The position numbers were made by a program, and so were the translations under genes. The notes beneath the pieces are model-generated. The model was not told where the DNA came from. It searched no databases and saw nothing but the letters and a program-made list of their open reading frames with translations. From Aldrovandia affinis (Eukaryota; Chordata; Actinopteri; Notacanthiformes; Halosauridae), in NCBI GenBank assembly GCA_029706075.1, contig JAINUG010000015.1, positions 4,375,154 to 4,439,153 of the forward strand: a stretch of 64,000 nucleotides of DNA, in the 5' to 3' direction. How positions within the stretch are numbered: position 1 is the stretch's first letter; each line of letters starts with the position of its first letter. Below are positions 34,496 through 46,567 of the stretch, one piece after another.

Positions 34496-34572
34496 TAGAG
34501 ATTAGAATGCCAATGTACACTACCGTTCAAAAGTTTGGGGTCACCTTTCATCTGGACTATGGCTAATCGGGC

Positions 34573-34900
34573 ACTCCTTCATTCTTCAGCAAGATAACGA
34601 CCCGAAACACACCTTGAAGTTGTGCAAGAACTATCTGGTGAAGGAGGAATGTGAACAACAACTCAAACTAAAGACCTGGCCTGCCCAGTGTCCAGACCTC
34701 AATCCCATAGAACTTGTATGGGACAAACTGGAAAGGAAGAGTCAAAGCAAAGCAACCCACAAGTTTCTCTGGGAATTGCTGCAGGATAGCTGGGAAAACA
34801 TGTCGGGTGATTTCCTGCTAAAACTTATTAACCGAATGGCCACTGTTTGTGAGGCTATTCTCACGCCAAAGGAATGTGACTATTTTGAGGAATCAGCAAG
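34573..34900 (+). pseudogene. Tc1 transposase C-terminal part
   Basis: Encodes SFILQQDNDPKHT (second catalytic D of the DDE triad in the D-N-D-P-K-H motif), then WPAQCPDLNPIELVWDKLE, where the E of NPIE is the last catalytic residue, then the end helix ...LLKLINRMATVCEAIL. The N-terminal paired-type HTH and the first D (WTDE motif) are missing because of the internal deletion. The frame is open but cannot give an active enzyme. Confidence 0.9.
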
Positions 34901-35085
34901 ATTCAATCTTTCAACAATTATTTTCTTGAACATTTCTTTTATGTTCATTAACCGAATGGCCACTGTTTGTGAGGCTATTCTCAACGCCATCTGTGTACCA
35001 AAGTGTAGATTAGTGACTATTTTGAGGAATCTTGATTCAATTTTCAATATTATTTTAAATATTGAACATTTCTTTTATGTTACAA
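34827..35085 (+). repeat. Partial tandem duplication inside Tc1 element A
   Basis: The word attaaccgaatggccactg and the next 20 bases occur at 34,827 and again at 34,947, a 120-bp step. Both units then share tgactattttgaggaatc and end in gaacatttcttttatgtt. The second unit is about 139 bases because of extra sequence (catctgtgtaccaaagtg). The duplication repeats the transposase C-terminal residues NRMATVCEAIL. Confidence 0.85.
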
Positions 35086-35223
35086 CATTTTGTTCATTAA
35101 CAGTTACATGTGTTTTTTGTCATTTTAAAGTATTTACAGAAATGTATACGGTGTAAAGCATTGTCAATTATGAGATAAAAATAGTTTCCAGCAGGTGACC
35201 CCAAACTTTTGAACGGTAGTGTA

Positions 35224-35740
35224 TATCAGGAGAGACTGGCAATGTATGTCCACAAATGTTAATTTGAATGAAAAAATGAAAAAAGTAAATATTTCCAAAG
35301 GTAGGATATTTTCATATTTTTAGGATATATCATCATATTTTTGATTGAAGGATGTTTTTTTCTTCTTGGAACCTCCAACATCTTCTCCACCTTTTGGGGG
35401 CCTTTCTTCTGGGTTAGCCCCAGAGAAAAATGCTGCTAATATTGTCTGTTTCTTCATTTTGCTAGCTAGCACAAAGCTTGACAGTTGTCAAGTTACACTA
35501 GGAAAGATGATGACACTGACAGACATGCTGATGACAGCTTGCACACAAGATAAATGAACTTGCCTGAGTCTATCCCATGACGTGTGCATAAATACACTTT
35601 AATATCAAAACTTTTTATTACTTGGATATTACCAGGATAGGACATTCTGCCACAGTGGGGGCTGCACAAAATGATGTTCTTCTGTCTCACAGTTGCATAC
35701 AGCCTACAGCCCAGTACCAGGCCGGGTCCCGGTGGTTAGG
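35224..35740. other. Unassigned sequence between Tc1 A and a CR1 LINE
   Basis: AT-rich to 35,340, then unclear sequence with an open frame (35,345-35,557) without a domain. No repeat family recognised. Confidence 0.45.
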
Positions 35741-35744
35741 AAAT

Positions 35745-38270
35745 ACTGGATTAGACTTCTGGGAGAATATGAGAAGGGGCTTAATATAAGAGTATTCAAT
35801 ACATCACCAGTGTCAGACAGAAACATAAATACTATGCTCTATGGAAACATAGAACAAGTTTGTCAGGACGGAGAGACATTAATGGGTGACTTCAATTATC
35901 CCTCTATTAACTGGGAAGTTCTGTCAGTACAGAGTTAATGTGCAGAGGAGTTTTTATATGTGGTAAAAGGGTGGAGTTGGTTTTTTTTTTGGTTACGTTT
36001 ATTACTCAGCCTATGAGATGGAAATCAATTCTGGTTCTGTGATCTGGTTTTGTGTAATAATCCAGACATAATTTGCAACTCAATAACAGGTTATCATAGT
36101 GCAGTCACTTTTGATATGTATATTGACAAGTTAAGACCATCGCCTCCAACTCTATCATTTTTTACTTCAGATGAGCTGGCTAATGAAATGCGAAAGAAAT
36201 AAGGGTAGCTAAAAGGCTCTTTGAAATGAAAATTGCCCAAGATGCAAAGTAAAAAAAGTGTTTTTTCAATATTGCAGCAGGAAAAGGAAAGTTATGGAAG
36301 AGGTTAAGTCCATTTAGAACAAGGAAGGAGATTGACTTGACAATAATAAGGATATTCCTGATACCTGAAACAGTTACTTTGTTTAGAGCTTAACTACAGA
36401 CAGAAGAAGTTACAAATACAGACATAACTACAAGAGAGATAAGGGTTGGACAGCAGGCTCCAATGGCATATATCCAAGAGTACTCAAGGAACTTGGGGAG
36501 ATTATTTATATACCACTGACAGATAGTTTTATGCGATCCCTAAAAACTGGAGAAATTCCAGATGACTGAAAGCAAAGTTGTATAATTCCAATATATAAAA
36601 AGGGGTACCGTACTTACCCTGGGAACTACAAGCCAGTCAGTTTAACTTGCATCTCATGTAAAATACTGGAATATATCATTAGAGACAAGTTGGAATTATT
36701 CCTTAAAAACAGTGCCTTTAGCCAACATGCAGTAAAATTACAATACAAAGAGTAATTGTAGGAGGGATCATATCTGAGCAAAGTGCTGTGGGCAGTGGAA
36801 TCCTGCAAGGGTCAATGTTAGAACATCTGCTTTTCTTTATGTACATAAATAATCTTGATAGGGATGTTAGTATCAAAATAGTTACATTTGTGAATGATAC
36901 AATACTGGGGGTTTAGCAAACAGTTTGGAATCTACTAAGGCAATCCAGGATGATTTAAACAAAATCCAGAAGTGGGCATAAACATGGCAGATGACATTCA
37001 ATATTGGTAAATATAAAATTGTGTGGGAAATAAAAATGTAAGACAGGAGTATTTTACGGGAAGAGCAAAATTATAATGTGTTCAATTTGAAAAAATACTT
37101 GGGAGTAGAAGTTGATCAAAGTCAATCAAGATCTAAGCAGTATGCTGTAGCAGTAAAAAAAAAAAAAAAGAGGCTAACCGGATCCTGGGATATATAGCAA
37201 ACCTATTGGGTATAAATCAAAAGAGGTTATTTTGATATCATATTATGCCCTTGTTAGACCTCATTTAGATTATTCTGTGCAGTTCTGGGGACCAGACAAC
37301 AAAAAAGATATAGAAGCTTTAGAAAGGGTACAAAGAATGGCAACTACATTTTGTATTAAAGGTAAAAGTTATGAGGAAAGACACTCAGGGCCAGGTTTAC
37401 TAAATGAAAGGATATCTGAAAGCAGGTGGTATTTTGCTGAGCTCTGATATCATCTAGGCATTTCACGATCCACATTTGGTATTGTGCTTTCCGAGGTGCT
37501 AGTTGCTGTCCCAGCAAATCAAAACAAATAATCACAAATATTGTTGAAAAGTACCCTGGTTCATGCCTTGACAGCTTCATTTTCAGTTGTACCTGCATCT
37601 ACACTCACACTTAAATATATACCCTATATAGCATACATATTGTTTACTAGAACTTGAAATGAATATTGTATGAAAGGATGCAGGATTTATATTAACCAAC
37701 CTGTTATCAGCTAGCAGTCAGTATAAAAATGCAGTTCTGAATTTGAACAATTGTCTTATTGTGCGTATGTGGTCGGTAGGGTATAGAATGTATCGTGAAT
37801 ACAGTTTTACTTTCAGATGCTCTGTGGCCTTCTCCCATCTAAATTCCATGTCTATTCTTTATTCATATTATAATATTCTTTCCTCGGTTGGACCAACAGT
37901 GGACCACCACTTTTTCCCACATTATTTTGTAGGAACGTTTTTTTTTGAACGCCACCTAATGTCATGCCATATTCTTTACATCATCTACTGTTTATTTTGT
38001 TATGCCTAATTATAATTTTTTGTGATATGTACCTCTTTGACTATTACCATTATTACCATTATTATTAAGGACAAAGTGAACTACAATATATTTTTTGTCA
38101 ATACATGGAACAGCTGGCCAGGTCATATAGTAGAGGCAGAGACACTTGTGGTATTCAAGTCCAGGCTTGATGCAGTGCTGGATATTCTATAGACTGCAGG
38201 TAAATGGTGAGCCTAGATGGGCCGAACGGCCTGTTCTTGCCATTATATATAATTATGTTCTTCTATAAGT
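35745..38270 (+). mobile_element. CR1-type LINE copy 1, decayed
   Basis: Order on the + strand: endonuclease C-terminal part (IRLLGEYEKGLNI..., GDFNYPSINWE, 35,745-35,920); RT entry (PVSLTCISCKILEYI near 36,640); the GSGxxQGS motif region near 36,800 with FVND in place of FADD near 36,890; C-terminal ALVRPHLDYSVQFWGP near 37,248; and the CR1 3' end gatgggccgaacggcctgtt near 38,215. The stretch with FDKVPH is deleted. About 0.68 kb of foreign sequence (roughly 37,386-38,065) interrupts the C-terminal part. Inactive, with multiple frame breaks. Confidence 0.85.
37386..38065. repeat. Unidentified insertion inside CR1 copy 1
   Basis: CR1 similarity stops after SYEERHS near 37,385 and resumes with aacaaagtgaacta-like sequence near 38,070, as judged against copy 2 and the 50-kb copy. 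The insert begins gggccaggtttactaaatg, a start seen in dispersed vertebrate repeats, and ends in ATT-rich triplets. No TIR or tail clear enough to classify it. Confidence 0.5.
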
Positions 38271-38279
38271 CACTCTCTA

Positions 38280-39677
38280 AGGCGAATACAACATAACACA
38301 TTACATTGTATTCATACCATCAGATGTTAAACTCAGTGGTTTTTCTTATGTTTAACAGATGGCCGATTTGGAGGTCCGTGACATTGCGGTGGAAATTAAG
38401 ACACTACCTGAGACGACATTGGGGTATCATGCCACATCTTTGGCATCACATTTCGTGACACACGACATATGACAGCCATGACATTGGAGCCCACTTCATT
38501 ACAACATTACAAGTTGGATGTTTTCATGAATAGCTGAGTAGTTTAACCGTTTTTTAAGCAGTTTAAAAAACATTTTAACCTGCACTGTATCACTTTGCAT
38601 TTTTCAGAACAACCAGTCAAGCAGTCAAGAAACTTAAATTTAGGTTGCATACTCTTGTTAACTCCAAAGATATTTGTTTAAAAACAACACATCAACACAT
38701 CTTATCACAGACAATGACATTGAGGTGATTCTTTTTTTAAAGATTTAAACAGTGTATTAACTACGTCTGTCAAAGTAACCCTTGACTTTGCTTTTTTGTG
38801 TCTACACTGAGAGTTTCTGAAGTGCACAATCAAGTCAGACAAGATGTTCTAGTGGCAGCTACCCTCAGACTCAGAATAAGGCACCAGTCAAAGCCAAAGA
38901 AGTTCCATCCAGCTGTGGCACAACACTGCGAGGAGCTTGTCAAAAGATTGACAAGTTCGTCCAGCAATTGAACAAAGGCTTTGATGTTGAAGACTTTGAT
39001 TTGTATTCTAAGTGATGACTCCTTGAGGTATTGAAATAAATAATATTGTTTTTGTGTGTGTTATGGTAATAAGCGTTCTATTATTAGTAAATGCATTATA
39101 CCACTATAAGTGTTTTTCTCCTACGGGTCACAGTCAGAATTCTGCAGAAGAATTTACGTTTCTGCCGCTCTTGGGCAGAGATGTCTTTTGAGTGTATCAA
39201 GTGTAATTTTGCCAATTTTCTTGACTATAGTGTTTAAATAAGTCCTACCACATTACATTTATTTTCTGTTTATTTATTCTGGGTGCAGAGGGAGTCATTA
39301 CATTTCCATTTGCTTTGTCTACTCATAGCCATTACAGTTACTTGTGCCAACTTCTTCAGTTAGTACAGTAGCAGCTTCAGTCACACTGCTACTCATGTCT
39401 CCCCACACCACCTAATTTATGATTAAAGCAGAAATGCATGGCCTATTGAAAATAACCAATATTTTTCAGCAGTGCACTGTTAGCTTCATTATCCCTCTGA
39501 AGAGTATGAATTAGGCTGTTTGAGAGAAGGTTTGAATCCTAAGCAACCTGCCCATGCCCAGTGGTAAATAGCCTACATGTTGTTTGAAGTACAATAGACC
39601 AACATAGCTACAGTACTGTAGCAGGTGTCAAAGCTGCATGCAGGAAAACCTTGTTAGTTCATATGTTAAATTATGCT
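38280..39677. other. Unassigned AT-rich sequence
   Basis: No open frame of note and no family recognised. 38,800-39,010 is less AT-rich and could be an unknown repeat relic. Confidence 0.45.
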
Positions 39678-39679
39678 TA

Positions 39680-40466
39680 CAGTCATGGCCAAAAATATTG
39701 GCACCCTTAAACGTTTTTAAAAAATTTTTTTATCACAATTTTCTCTAAAATAAGTTGAAATTTACAAAAGTATTTGGTCTCCACAATTCTTTATTTCACT
39801 GTTAATAGTACAGAAACTTTGTTTGTGATTCAGAACTTAACATATCATTTTAAATCATACAATAAACGGAAATGGCATTGAAAAAATTATTGGCACCCTA
39901 AATTTAATATTTGGTAGCACAGCCTTTGGAGAAAATAACTGCAATCAAGCGCTTCCTATGGCCATTAATGAGATTCCGACACCTTTCTACTGGCAGTTTT
40001 GCCCACTCTTCTTTTGCAAACTGCTCCAGTTCTCTCAGATTTGAAGGGTGCCTTCTCCCAACTGCTGTTTTCAGATCTCTCCACAGGTGTTCAATAGGAT
40101 TGAGATCAGGACTCATATTTTGTGATAATAGTTTTTCCAACATCTTCAGACATGGCTCTTTTTCTTCACCATTGTCACAGAGGAACATGGTAGCAGAATG
40201 GACTGTTTTCTCACAGTTCAATTACACTGCATAGAATATATGTCCTCCAACCAAATTTATTTAAATTGTGCCAATAATTGTGCTGTGGCCACTTTTGACG
40301 GCATAAAATATATTTTTTAATTTGTATTATTATTGATTGAGCATGTGCTGTTGTAAATCAAACAGATGAACGTGTGAAGATTGAAAGTCAATTTCCAATT
40401 ATTTCAGAAGATATTGAACATCACTTACATGAAATGCAAGGGTGCCAATCATTTTGGCCACGATTG
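39680..40466 (-). mobile_element. Tc1/mariner element B, internally deleted
   Basis: The ends are cagtcatggccaaaaatatt and, inverted at the right, caatcgtggccaaaatgatt, each continuing to ggcaccc, with TA on both sides (39,678-39,679 and 40,467-40,468). Secondary copies of the ggcaccct/aattgtgcc word inside each end (about 39,890 and 40,268) give the IR/DR layout known from fish Tc1 elements. The 787-bp length means most of the transposase is missing. End mismatches suggest an older copy than element A. Confidence 0.93.
39904..40113 (-). pseudogene. Tc1 transposase C-terminal end
   Basis: Minus-strand frame with SPDLNPIEHLWRDLK (last catalytic E in NPIE), then VGRRHPSNLRELEQFAKEEW and ...CRNLINGHRKRLIAVI, the usual C-terminus of this Tc1 branch. 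The HTH region and the first two catalytic aspartates are absent. Confidence 0.9.
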
Positions 40467-40479
40467 TATTTGAATTTCT

Positions 40480-41330
40480 TGTCTTTTTCGGCTTTTGATC
40501 AAAAGCTTTAAATTCTCATTAAAATATAGTAAAGAGTTTTTACACTGGAAGATATTATATTAAAGATGCATTATGCAACATTTACACATACTAACAACCT
40601 GTAATGGACCTAGTATTTCCTAATGTGCTAGTCCAAGTATGAGCTGAAAATACTCAATATTACATTTGCAACAGTGAAACGTGATTGGTTAAAATTCTAT
40701 TTATGGTCATTGTAATGTTTATTTTACATTGGCAGAGCCGTTTGCTACCTAAAATGATGCAGAATGACGTGATGAAAGAACCCCAAGCAATATTTCACTC
40801 TCAAGCCAATTTTGGCACCAGTGAGGTGGTACAGAGTGTGACTTCCAGTCTGATAATAGGACCGGTCTGGATCAAGGGATTGTGTGTGTAATTTTAAAAC
40901 AGCATAAAAGGTTTGCAAACTAGACCAAGCTGTAACCAGATTCAGTCCGATTCACTAATGCCAGATCTGGCCATACACTGTGAGCCAGAATCAGCCTGAG
41001 TGCAGAGTGCCTAGAATCATGCAACTGTGCTGACCGCTGGCCAGAATTGGCCCAGATGACGGTTGCCGTAGGCGACAGTGCCGACACTCAGCTGGAATCG
41101 GCCCAGAACTATAGGCTAGCTGCGGTGAAGATTGTAGAATTGCAGAGGGGGAGGGGCACCAGCTTTGCCAACTGAGGTGGAATGCAGCCAGGTGTCCCAG
41201 TAATTCATTGATAAATTTGGCTGGGGGAATGTCGTTTTTAACATTAATACTGGCGTATACAATGCATTGGGCCAGAATTAGTTCACAAGCTTATTTTAAT
41301 CTGCAGTCCCTTACACAACCATTAAAACTA
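40480..41330. other. Unassigned sequence, partly repeat-like
   Basis: 40,925-41,140 contains recurring words (gaattggcccagatg, ggaatcggcccagaac, cagatctggccatac) that suggest a degenerate short-period or MITE-type repeat. The remainder is AT-rich unique sequence. No gene. Confidence 0.4.
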
Positions 41331-41339
41331 GTGAATTGC

Positions 41340-41717
41340 TGGGGCCTCGGATAGCGTAGCGGTGTAACGCACTTAGATTGGCTGGTGCTTTGTGAGTGTG
41401 AGCTGCCTATTGTGGTCGCGGTTCAAAACCCGACTGTGCCAGACCGGCCCTGGATGAGAGCCCCGATAGGGGGCGGCATTTGGCTGTCTGCCCCACGGGG
41501 AACAGGGAGGGTGAGCCGGCACAAACTCGCCAAGAAGCGCGAAGGGTGTCTCCAAAGTAGGTGAGCGAGTCTCATCTCGGACGAGGCGGATCATCACTGG
41601 TCTCAGGGAATTGCCTTGACCCGCAGGATGGGCAGTGAGTTTGTGGGGGAGGGCGAATCAAAATAAATAGAGTGTATAATTAGCTATTAAATAGGGAGAA
41701 AAAATGTATTTAACTAT
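41340..41717 (+). mobile_element. tRNA-derived SINE, about 378 bp, with 8-bp target duplication
   Basis: The head has an A-box-like tagcgtagcggtgtaacgc and a B-box-like gcggttcaaaaccc. The body has gggggcggcatttggctgtc and agggagggtgagccggcac; the end reads taattagctattaaataggg then A-rich. The direct repeat tgaattgc flanks it at 41,332-41,339 and 41,718-41,725. Same family as 24,376-24,760 (similar length, matching body and tail), a different subfamily by its head. Confidence 0.85.
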
Positions 41718-41725
41718 TGAATTGC

Positions 41726-43685
41726 CTTGGAATGGCATGGAGTCCAGATATGAGAAGTTGTTTGGTCATATTTGATATGCCTATGCGGTTGTATATAGTC
41801 ACACTTGTGATGTCCACGGGGCTATTTTGGTCCTTGAACAAGAAGAACCATCCCTGAGAACCTCTCTGTCAGACAGCCAGGAGAGAGAGAGAGAAAAGAG
41901 AGCAAGCGGCGCACTCATTACTGCCACAATCTGACCAGAGACTTTTTGGCAAGCAGATTGAGTGGGTTGCCAGCTTAGTGGTAGCAAAGGGCTGAATCAT
42001 GAGAGAGAAATCCATTTGTCACTGGGCCCCCTCACACCATATCTGGGTGGGATGGGAAATGCATAGTGGAAGTCATAAGCTGACTGAGGACCCTTAAAAC
42101 AACTGTCATCAACAGTGCTGCCTCTGGAAAAAGTCATTCTCTACACCAGCATTGCTGCAGCCACTGGACTTTGTGCGGCTTTTGTCTAGATTCTCACCCA
42201 GTCGAGGGAGATTGTCAGCGAGCATGGTGAGAGGAATAAGAATTATCGTCTCTCGGCTTCCAGCTGTTTTATGTGTATTTTCAGCCAAGAGAAATTGGTG
42301 TGTAAATTGAAGTTGTAACAATTCTCTATTACAGAGTTGACCTTTGTATATGATTCTGTCATTTCAAGAAAATGTATACCTGGTTTTCAGTTATTGTCAT
42401 TTGTTATGTCTAATCTATACCACAGAGCATAATGTTCACCTCTGAGTTAACACTGTGTGTTTTAGGGGGAAGCCAGGTGAACCAAATAGCCAAATAGAGG
42501 ACTTCCGAATGCTTTTGAGTGCAGCAGTGGGGTCACAGTTGCAAACAGCAATTGTCTATGGCAAAATACAAACTTGTTCTTGTTCACTACCCTGTGATTT
42601 CATAGATTTTCATTGCTTCCAGAGGTACCTTTTTGGTACCCATTCAATTGCCCATGACTTCACCACCCACTGGCACATTTCAATTTCTACCTCCATTGTA
42701 GTCCGTTTGCTAGATTACCATACTTATGTTATATAACATACAAGGGTGTATAAATTACTCACTATTCCTTTTGTCCTCACAAAAAACAGAATGAATGTTT
42801 TACAAGCATTTTCCTTAGATCATGAGAATAATCTACACATATTTCAAAATAAACATATTTAAGACAAGGCTATTCACTGACTTTTATGCTCAATGCAGTG
42901 GGACAAATATGGACATTTGAACACTTTAACAGATTATTAGTTAGTACCTTAATACTGATGCCATTAGGTTTTAACTAGATTTTTGTGCAGTTTTATATTA
43001 TATATTTTTAAATGACTAATTCAGTCTAGAAAATAAACAATTTTGGTAACTAGCATCACATTTTCATGTATTTTCATTTATGGGTGACATGTACAGATGG
43101 AAATGGTACTGGAGCAAGCAGCTTAACAGCCATTCAAATGTGTTGTCACCAATATCACTCAGATTCCCAGACACAGGCAAACACACGCAGAAGTAAACAC
43201 AATTACTGTTTGAAACATGCAAATAATTATGTACAGGTCACATCAATGTGTATTTCCCCTGTTTTCATGATCTAAAAATATGGCAGAAAATATGTATCCA
43301 GATGAGAGTAGGTCAAATTGTGTTCATGCCATGAACATATCACACCAGAAGAATTAACACAGCAGATGGCAGGTGGCAAGAATGAACTGAAGAGCCAACG
43401 GTGCCAAAAAGTGCCTGAGGTTCAAACCCTGTTAACAGTAAACACACAGACACAGACTCAAACAGTCCATCTGTGGGGAGGTCAGAGTAATGGCCTCAGG
43501 CTTTATTTTGTTTAGCTGTGCTATTTAATTTTGTATCATTTATTTGTGACAATATATATAATCAATTCTGATCATGTGATTGATTTACACACTGCGCTGG
43601 GCACTATGGGCAATATATAAACCCTGTTTTATCCCACACATGGAGAGTTTAGAAAATGCAGATGGTACACATCTAGAGGGTCCAA
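41726..43685. other. Unassigned sequence
   Basis: A short GA tract lies near 41,880-41,900. A tRNA-B-box-like gaggttcaaaccctg near 43,418 hints at one more SINE relic but its A box and tail are not visible. No gene. Confidence 0.4.
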
Positions 43686-43689
43686 AACA

Positions 43690-46110
43690 GTGACAAGTGC
43701 CTGTGTTACGGGTTGCGCATTCTATTCCCTGGTCCTTTTAGTCATCTTGGACAGTAAAACACCTACCTCCAAATCCGGTTATGGTTGTATTGGCCAAATC
43801 TGTACCGAGAAGTACAGAAGTACTGTAGAACCTGCCTGGAGTGTCAAAAAACTGCTAAAGTGCCAAAGAGCGAAAGGGCCCCTTTACAGGTGCACCCCAT
43901 TGTTGACACCCCTTTTGACTGACTAGCAATGGACATAGCTGGGGCCCTAACTAAGAGCAGCAGTAGGCATAGTTACAAATTGGTGGTGAGTGACTATGCT
44001 ATAAGGTTTCATGAAGCAACCCCTCTGAGATCCATGAAAGTGAAATATATAATTCAAGCTTTATCCTGCCTCTTTTCTAGAATTAGAGTACCACTGGGAA
44101 TTCTTACTAACCAGGGAAGTAATTTTATGTCCCGGATTCTAAAGGGCCTATATTTACAACTGAGCATAAAAGGAATTCGTACAACCCCCTACTACCCGCA
44201 AACTGATAAGCTAGTAGAGCGATTCAATGCTACTCTCAAATCCATTCTCTGTAAATTTGTCAGTGACACTGGGAGGGATTGGGACAAATAGCTGCCATAT
44301 GTACTCTTCACATATTGAGAAATTAACTAGGCTAGTACAGGTTTATCCACATTTGAGTTCCTTTATGCGAGGCAGGTCCATGACCCTGTAGATATGCTGA
44401 GGGGAGGCTGGGAGGCAGAAAATCTAAACCAGTCACCTCAGAGGGTCATATCCTATGTGTTACACATGAGGAATAAATTGTAACAGTTCTGTGAACACAC
44501 TAAGGACAATTTAGTCAAGGCTCAAAAACAATCACATGGTACAATCAGTGTTCTAGAATACATCGATTCACCCTGGTGAGAAAATACTTATTTTGCTAGC
44601 TAATGACAGTACATTTCAGACAACGTGGCAGGGGCCATATGAAGTTCTATGCAAGCTGATTTTCACATTAACTTACTGAAGCTGTGGAGAGAGAGGGATT
44701 CCCCTATACCTAGTGGAAACCCGGTGAGACTCATGGGTGAAAACACAGAGGCTTCAGAAGGCTCAGACATGGTGCCACAATGTAATGCTGGGTTACAGAA
44801 CGGATCTTTCACAACATGATCTCATACAGCAGCAGGATTTACAGTATGTGTCTCAATACTCCCAGATGCTACAAGATATACCTGGAAGAACAACCCAAAT
44901 TGAATCCAAAACCATTCAACAGGTTCCCTGTCAGATTCCAAACGCTGGACTAAACCTTCTGGGGAATAAAATAAAAATCATATTCGGAAGTCCACCTTTC
45001 ATATTACAGCAAACCCTTTACTGCATTCCATACTTCTATGTTTTTTTCTCCAGTTTACAGTCATGCCATTTGTCCTTCATAGTGCCCCTGCTACTTTTCA
45101 AAGATTGATTGACCTTGTACTTTCAGGGTTGTGATGGATTTTGCACTACTTACCTTGATGATGTGGTCATTTATAGCACAACCCTTTGAACCATCAAGGG
45201 AGTCTTACTCTTAATGTGAAAAAATGCCACTGGGCAAAAAAATAACAAAATACCTTACAGGAATTAAGCAGGCACCCTTATCCAGAGCGATTTTACACAG
45301 TTTACATTTCTTTACATACAATCGATTTACATAGCTGAATATCTATTGAAGCAATTCAGGTCAAGTACCTTGCTCAAGGGTGCAATGGCCACCTGGGAAT
45401 CCAACCTACAGCCTTTCGGTTACAAACCCAGTTCCCTAACCATTATAGTACACTGTCACCCTGGGGTATATATTGGAATTGGGTGTTATTAATCCACAGG
45501 TGGAGAAAGTACAGGCTATCAAAACTGTACCAGACCTTCCTTGGTATGCTCTTACCTCTTACCTATTTTGTAAGCATTGCAATTCCCCTGACCGATCTAA
45601 CAAAAAAGAAGGGTAGCAATCCTGTACCCCAGAGTGTGAAGCGGAATTCACAAAACTGAAAGCCTTAATAATGGCCGGTCCTGCAAAGCCCTGACTTCAG
45701 TAAGCCATTCACATTACAGGTTGGTGCCTCAGATCTGAGTGTGGGGGCTGTGCATCTGCCAGGTGAGAGTGAGGAACAGAAACATGGGAAAAATGTTCCT
45801 ACTTAAAAAGAAAACAAGGGCAACCTGCTAATCAGATATAGAGAAGGAGTGCCTTGCCATTAAATGGGCTGTAGAAAGCCTGCAGTACTACTTGCTGAGA
45901 AGGCCTTTTCAGCTTGAAACAGATCCTGGGGCTCCCTACTGGTTGAAAAACTTTAGGGACAGCCATGCTCACATTATCTATTATTCACTTACTTTTCAGC
46001 CTTACCACTTCTCAATTAAACACCATCTAGGTTCCAAAAATTTAGTTGCGGACTACCTTTCCAGGTCTCATCATGGCTCTAAGACAGAGAGGGAGGGGTG
46101 CGTTATGTGA
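43690..46110 (+). mobile_element. Ty3/gypsy LTR retrotransposon pol fossil
   Basis: Recognisable parts on the + strand are an integrase piece (about 43,800-44,290), a reverse-transcriptase piece (about 45,045-45,190, with a YLDDVVIY-type catalytic motif) and an RNase H-region piece (about 45,480-46,070). A purine-rich stretch follows near 46,085-46,100 and may mark the start of a 3' LTR. The integrase piece lies before the RT piece, the reverse of the usual order, so two copies or a rearrangement are likely. A SINE is inserted within it. Broken in many places; old. Confidence 0.8.
45256..45459 (-). mobile_element. tRNA-derived SINE inserted in the gypsy fossil
   Basis: On the + strand the L2-type tail complement (gcaggcacccttatccagag) comes first, then caagtaccttgctcaaggg, then the tRNA-like head complement (ccaacctacagcctttcgg, gttacaaacccagttcc). 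Gypsy RT-region sequence resumes directly afterwards (gggtatatattgg). The SINE is therefore younger than the gypsy copy. Same group as 61,878-62,081. Confidence 0.85.
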
Positions 46111-46525
46111 CAAAGCAGTCTGTCTCAAATCATTGACCCATGGCTTAATATGGTTTTTACTGTGTTGCTTTTATCACAGTTTTTACCGCTAGAATTGTAA
46201 GACGTGTCCTTAAGAGTCATGTTAGCTTTTTCATTTGCTTAAATGGTGACCAGTGAATTAATGGTGTTAAATCTAAATTCTGTTTTATAACTGTACAATG
46301 TCAGATTATATTATGTAACATATGCATTGTTTGGATGCACACAACTGGATTCTAATTGGTTCTAATATTCCCACATTTATATCTCTACAGCGTTAAAAGT
46401 AAATGAGAGGAATATATAATTCACTGATAAAGGACTGTCTTAAAAAAATAATATTTGAATGAATGGCTCTTTCCCATTTGTTTTGTTTAATTTGCCTATC
46501 ACGGTCGCAGTTCGAAACCCGAGTG
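46111..46525. other. AT-rich sequence, possibly LTR-derived, ending in a SINE scrap
   Basis: Could hold the 3' LTR of the gypsy fossil, but I see no second LTR to compare. At about 46,495-46,520 the words cacggtcgcagttcgaaaccc match the B-box part of the 41-kb SINE family. Confidence 0.35.
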
Positions 46526-46567
46526 TTTCTAGTTTCTAGTTTCTAGTGGCCCCATCTAGTACTGCAT

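Larger units (their letters stand above)
34518..35221 (+). mobile_element. Tc1/mariner element A, internally deleted, both ends intact
   Basis: The ends are exact inverted repeats of 29 bases beginning cactaccgttcaaaagtttg, with TA on both sides (34,516-34,517 and 35,222-35,223). Length is 704 bp against about 1.2-1.6 kb for a full fish Tc1. The DNA-binding domain and the first catalytic aspartate are gone; the transposase end remains. The near-perfect end match suggests a fairly recent nonautonomous copy. Confidence 0.95.

Noticed and set aside
34310-34566. Cysteine/valine-rich frames, possible metal-binding peptide
   Set aside because: Translation of the TG-rich microsatellite.
40925-41140. 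True tandem satellite of ggcccagat words
   Set aside because: The words recur irregularly with no constant period; at most a degenerate repeat.
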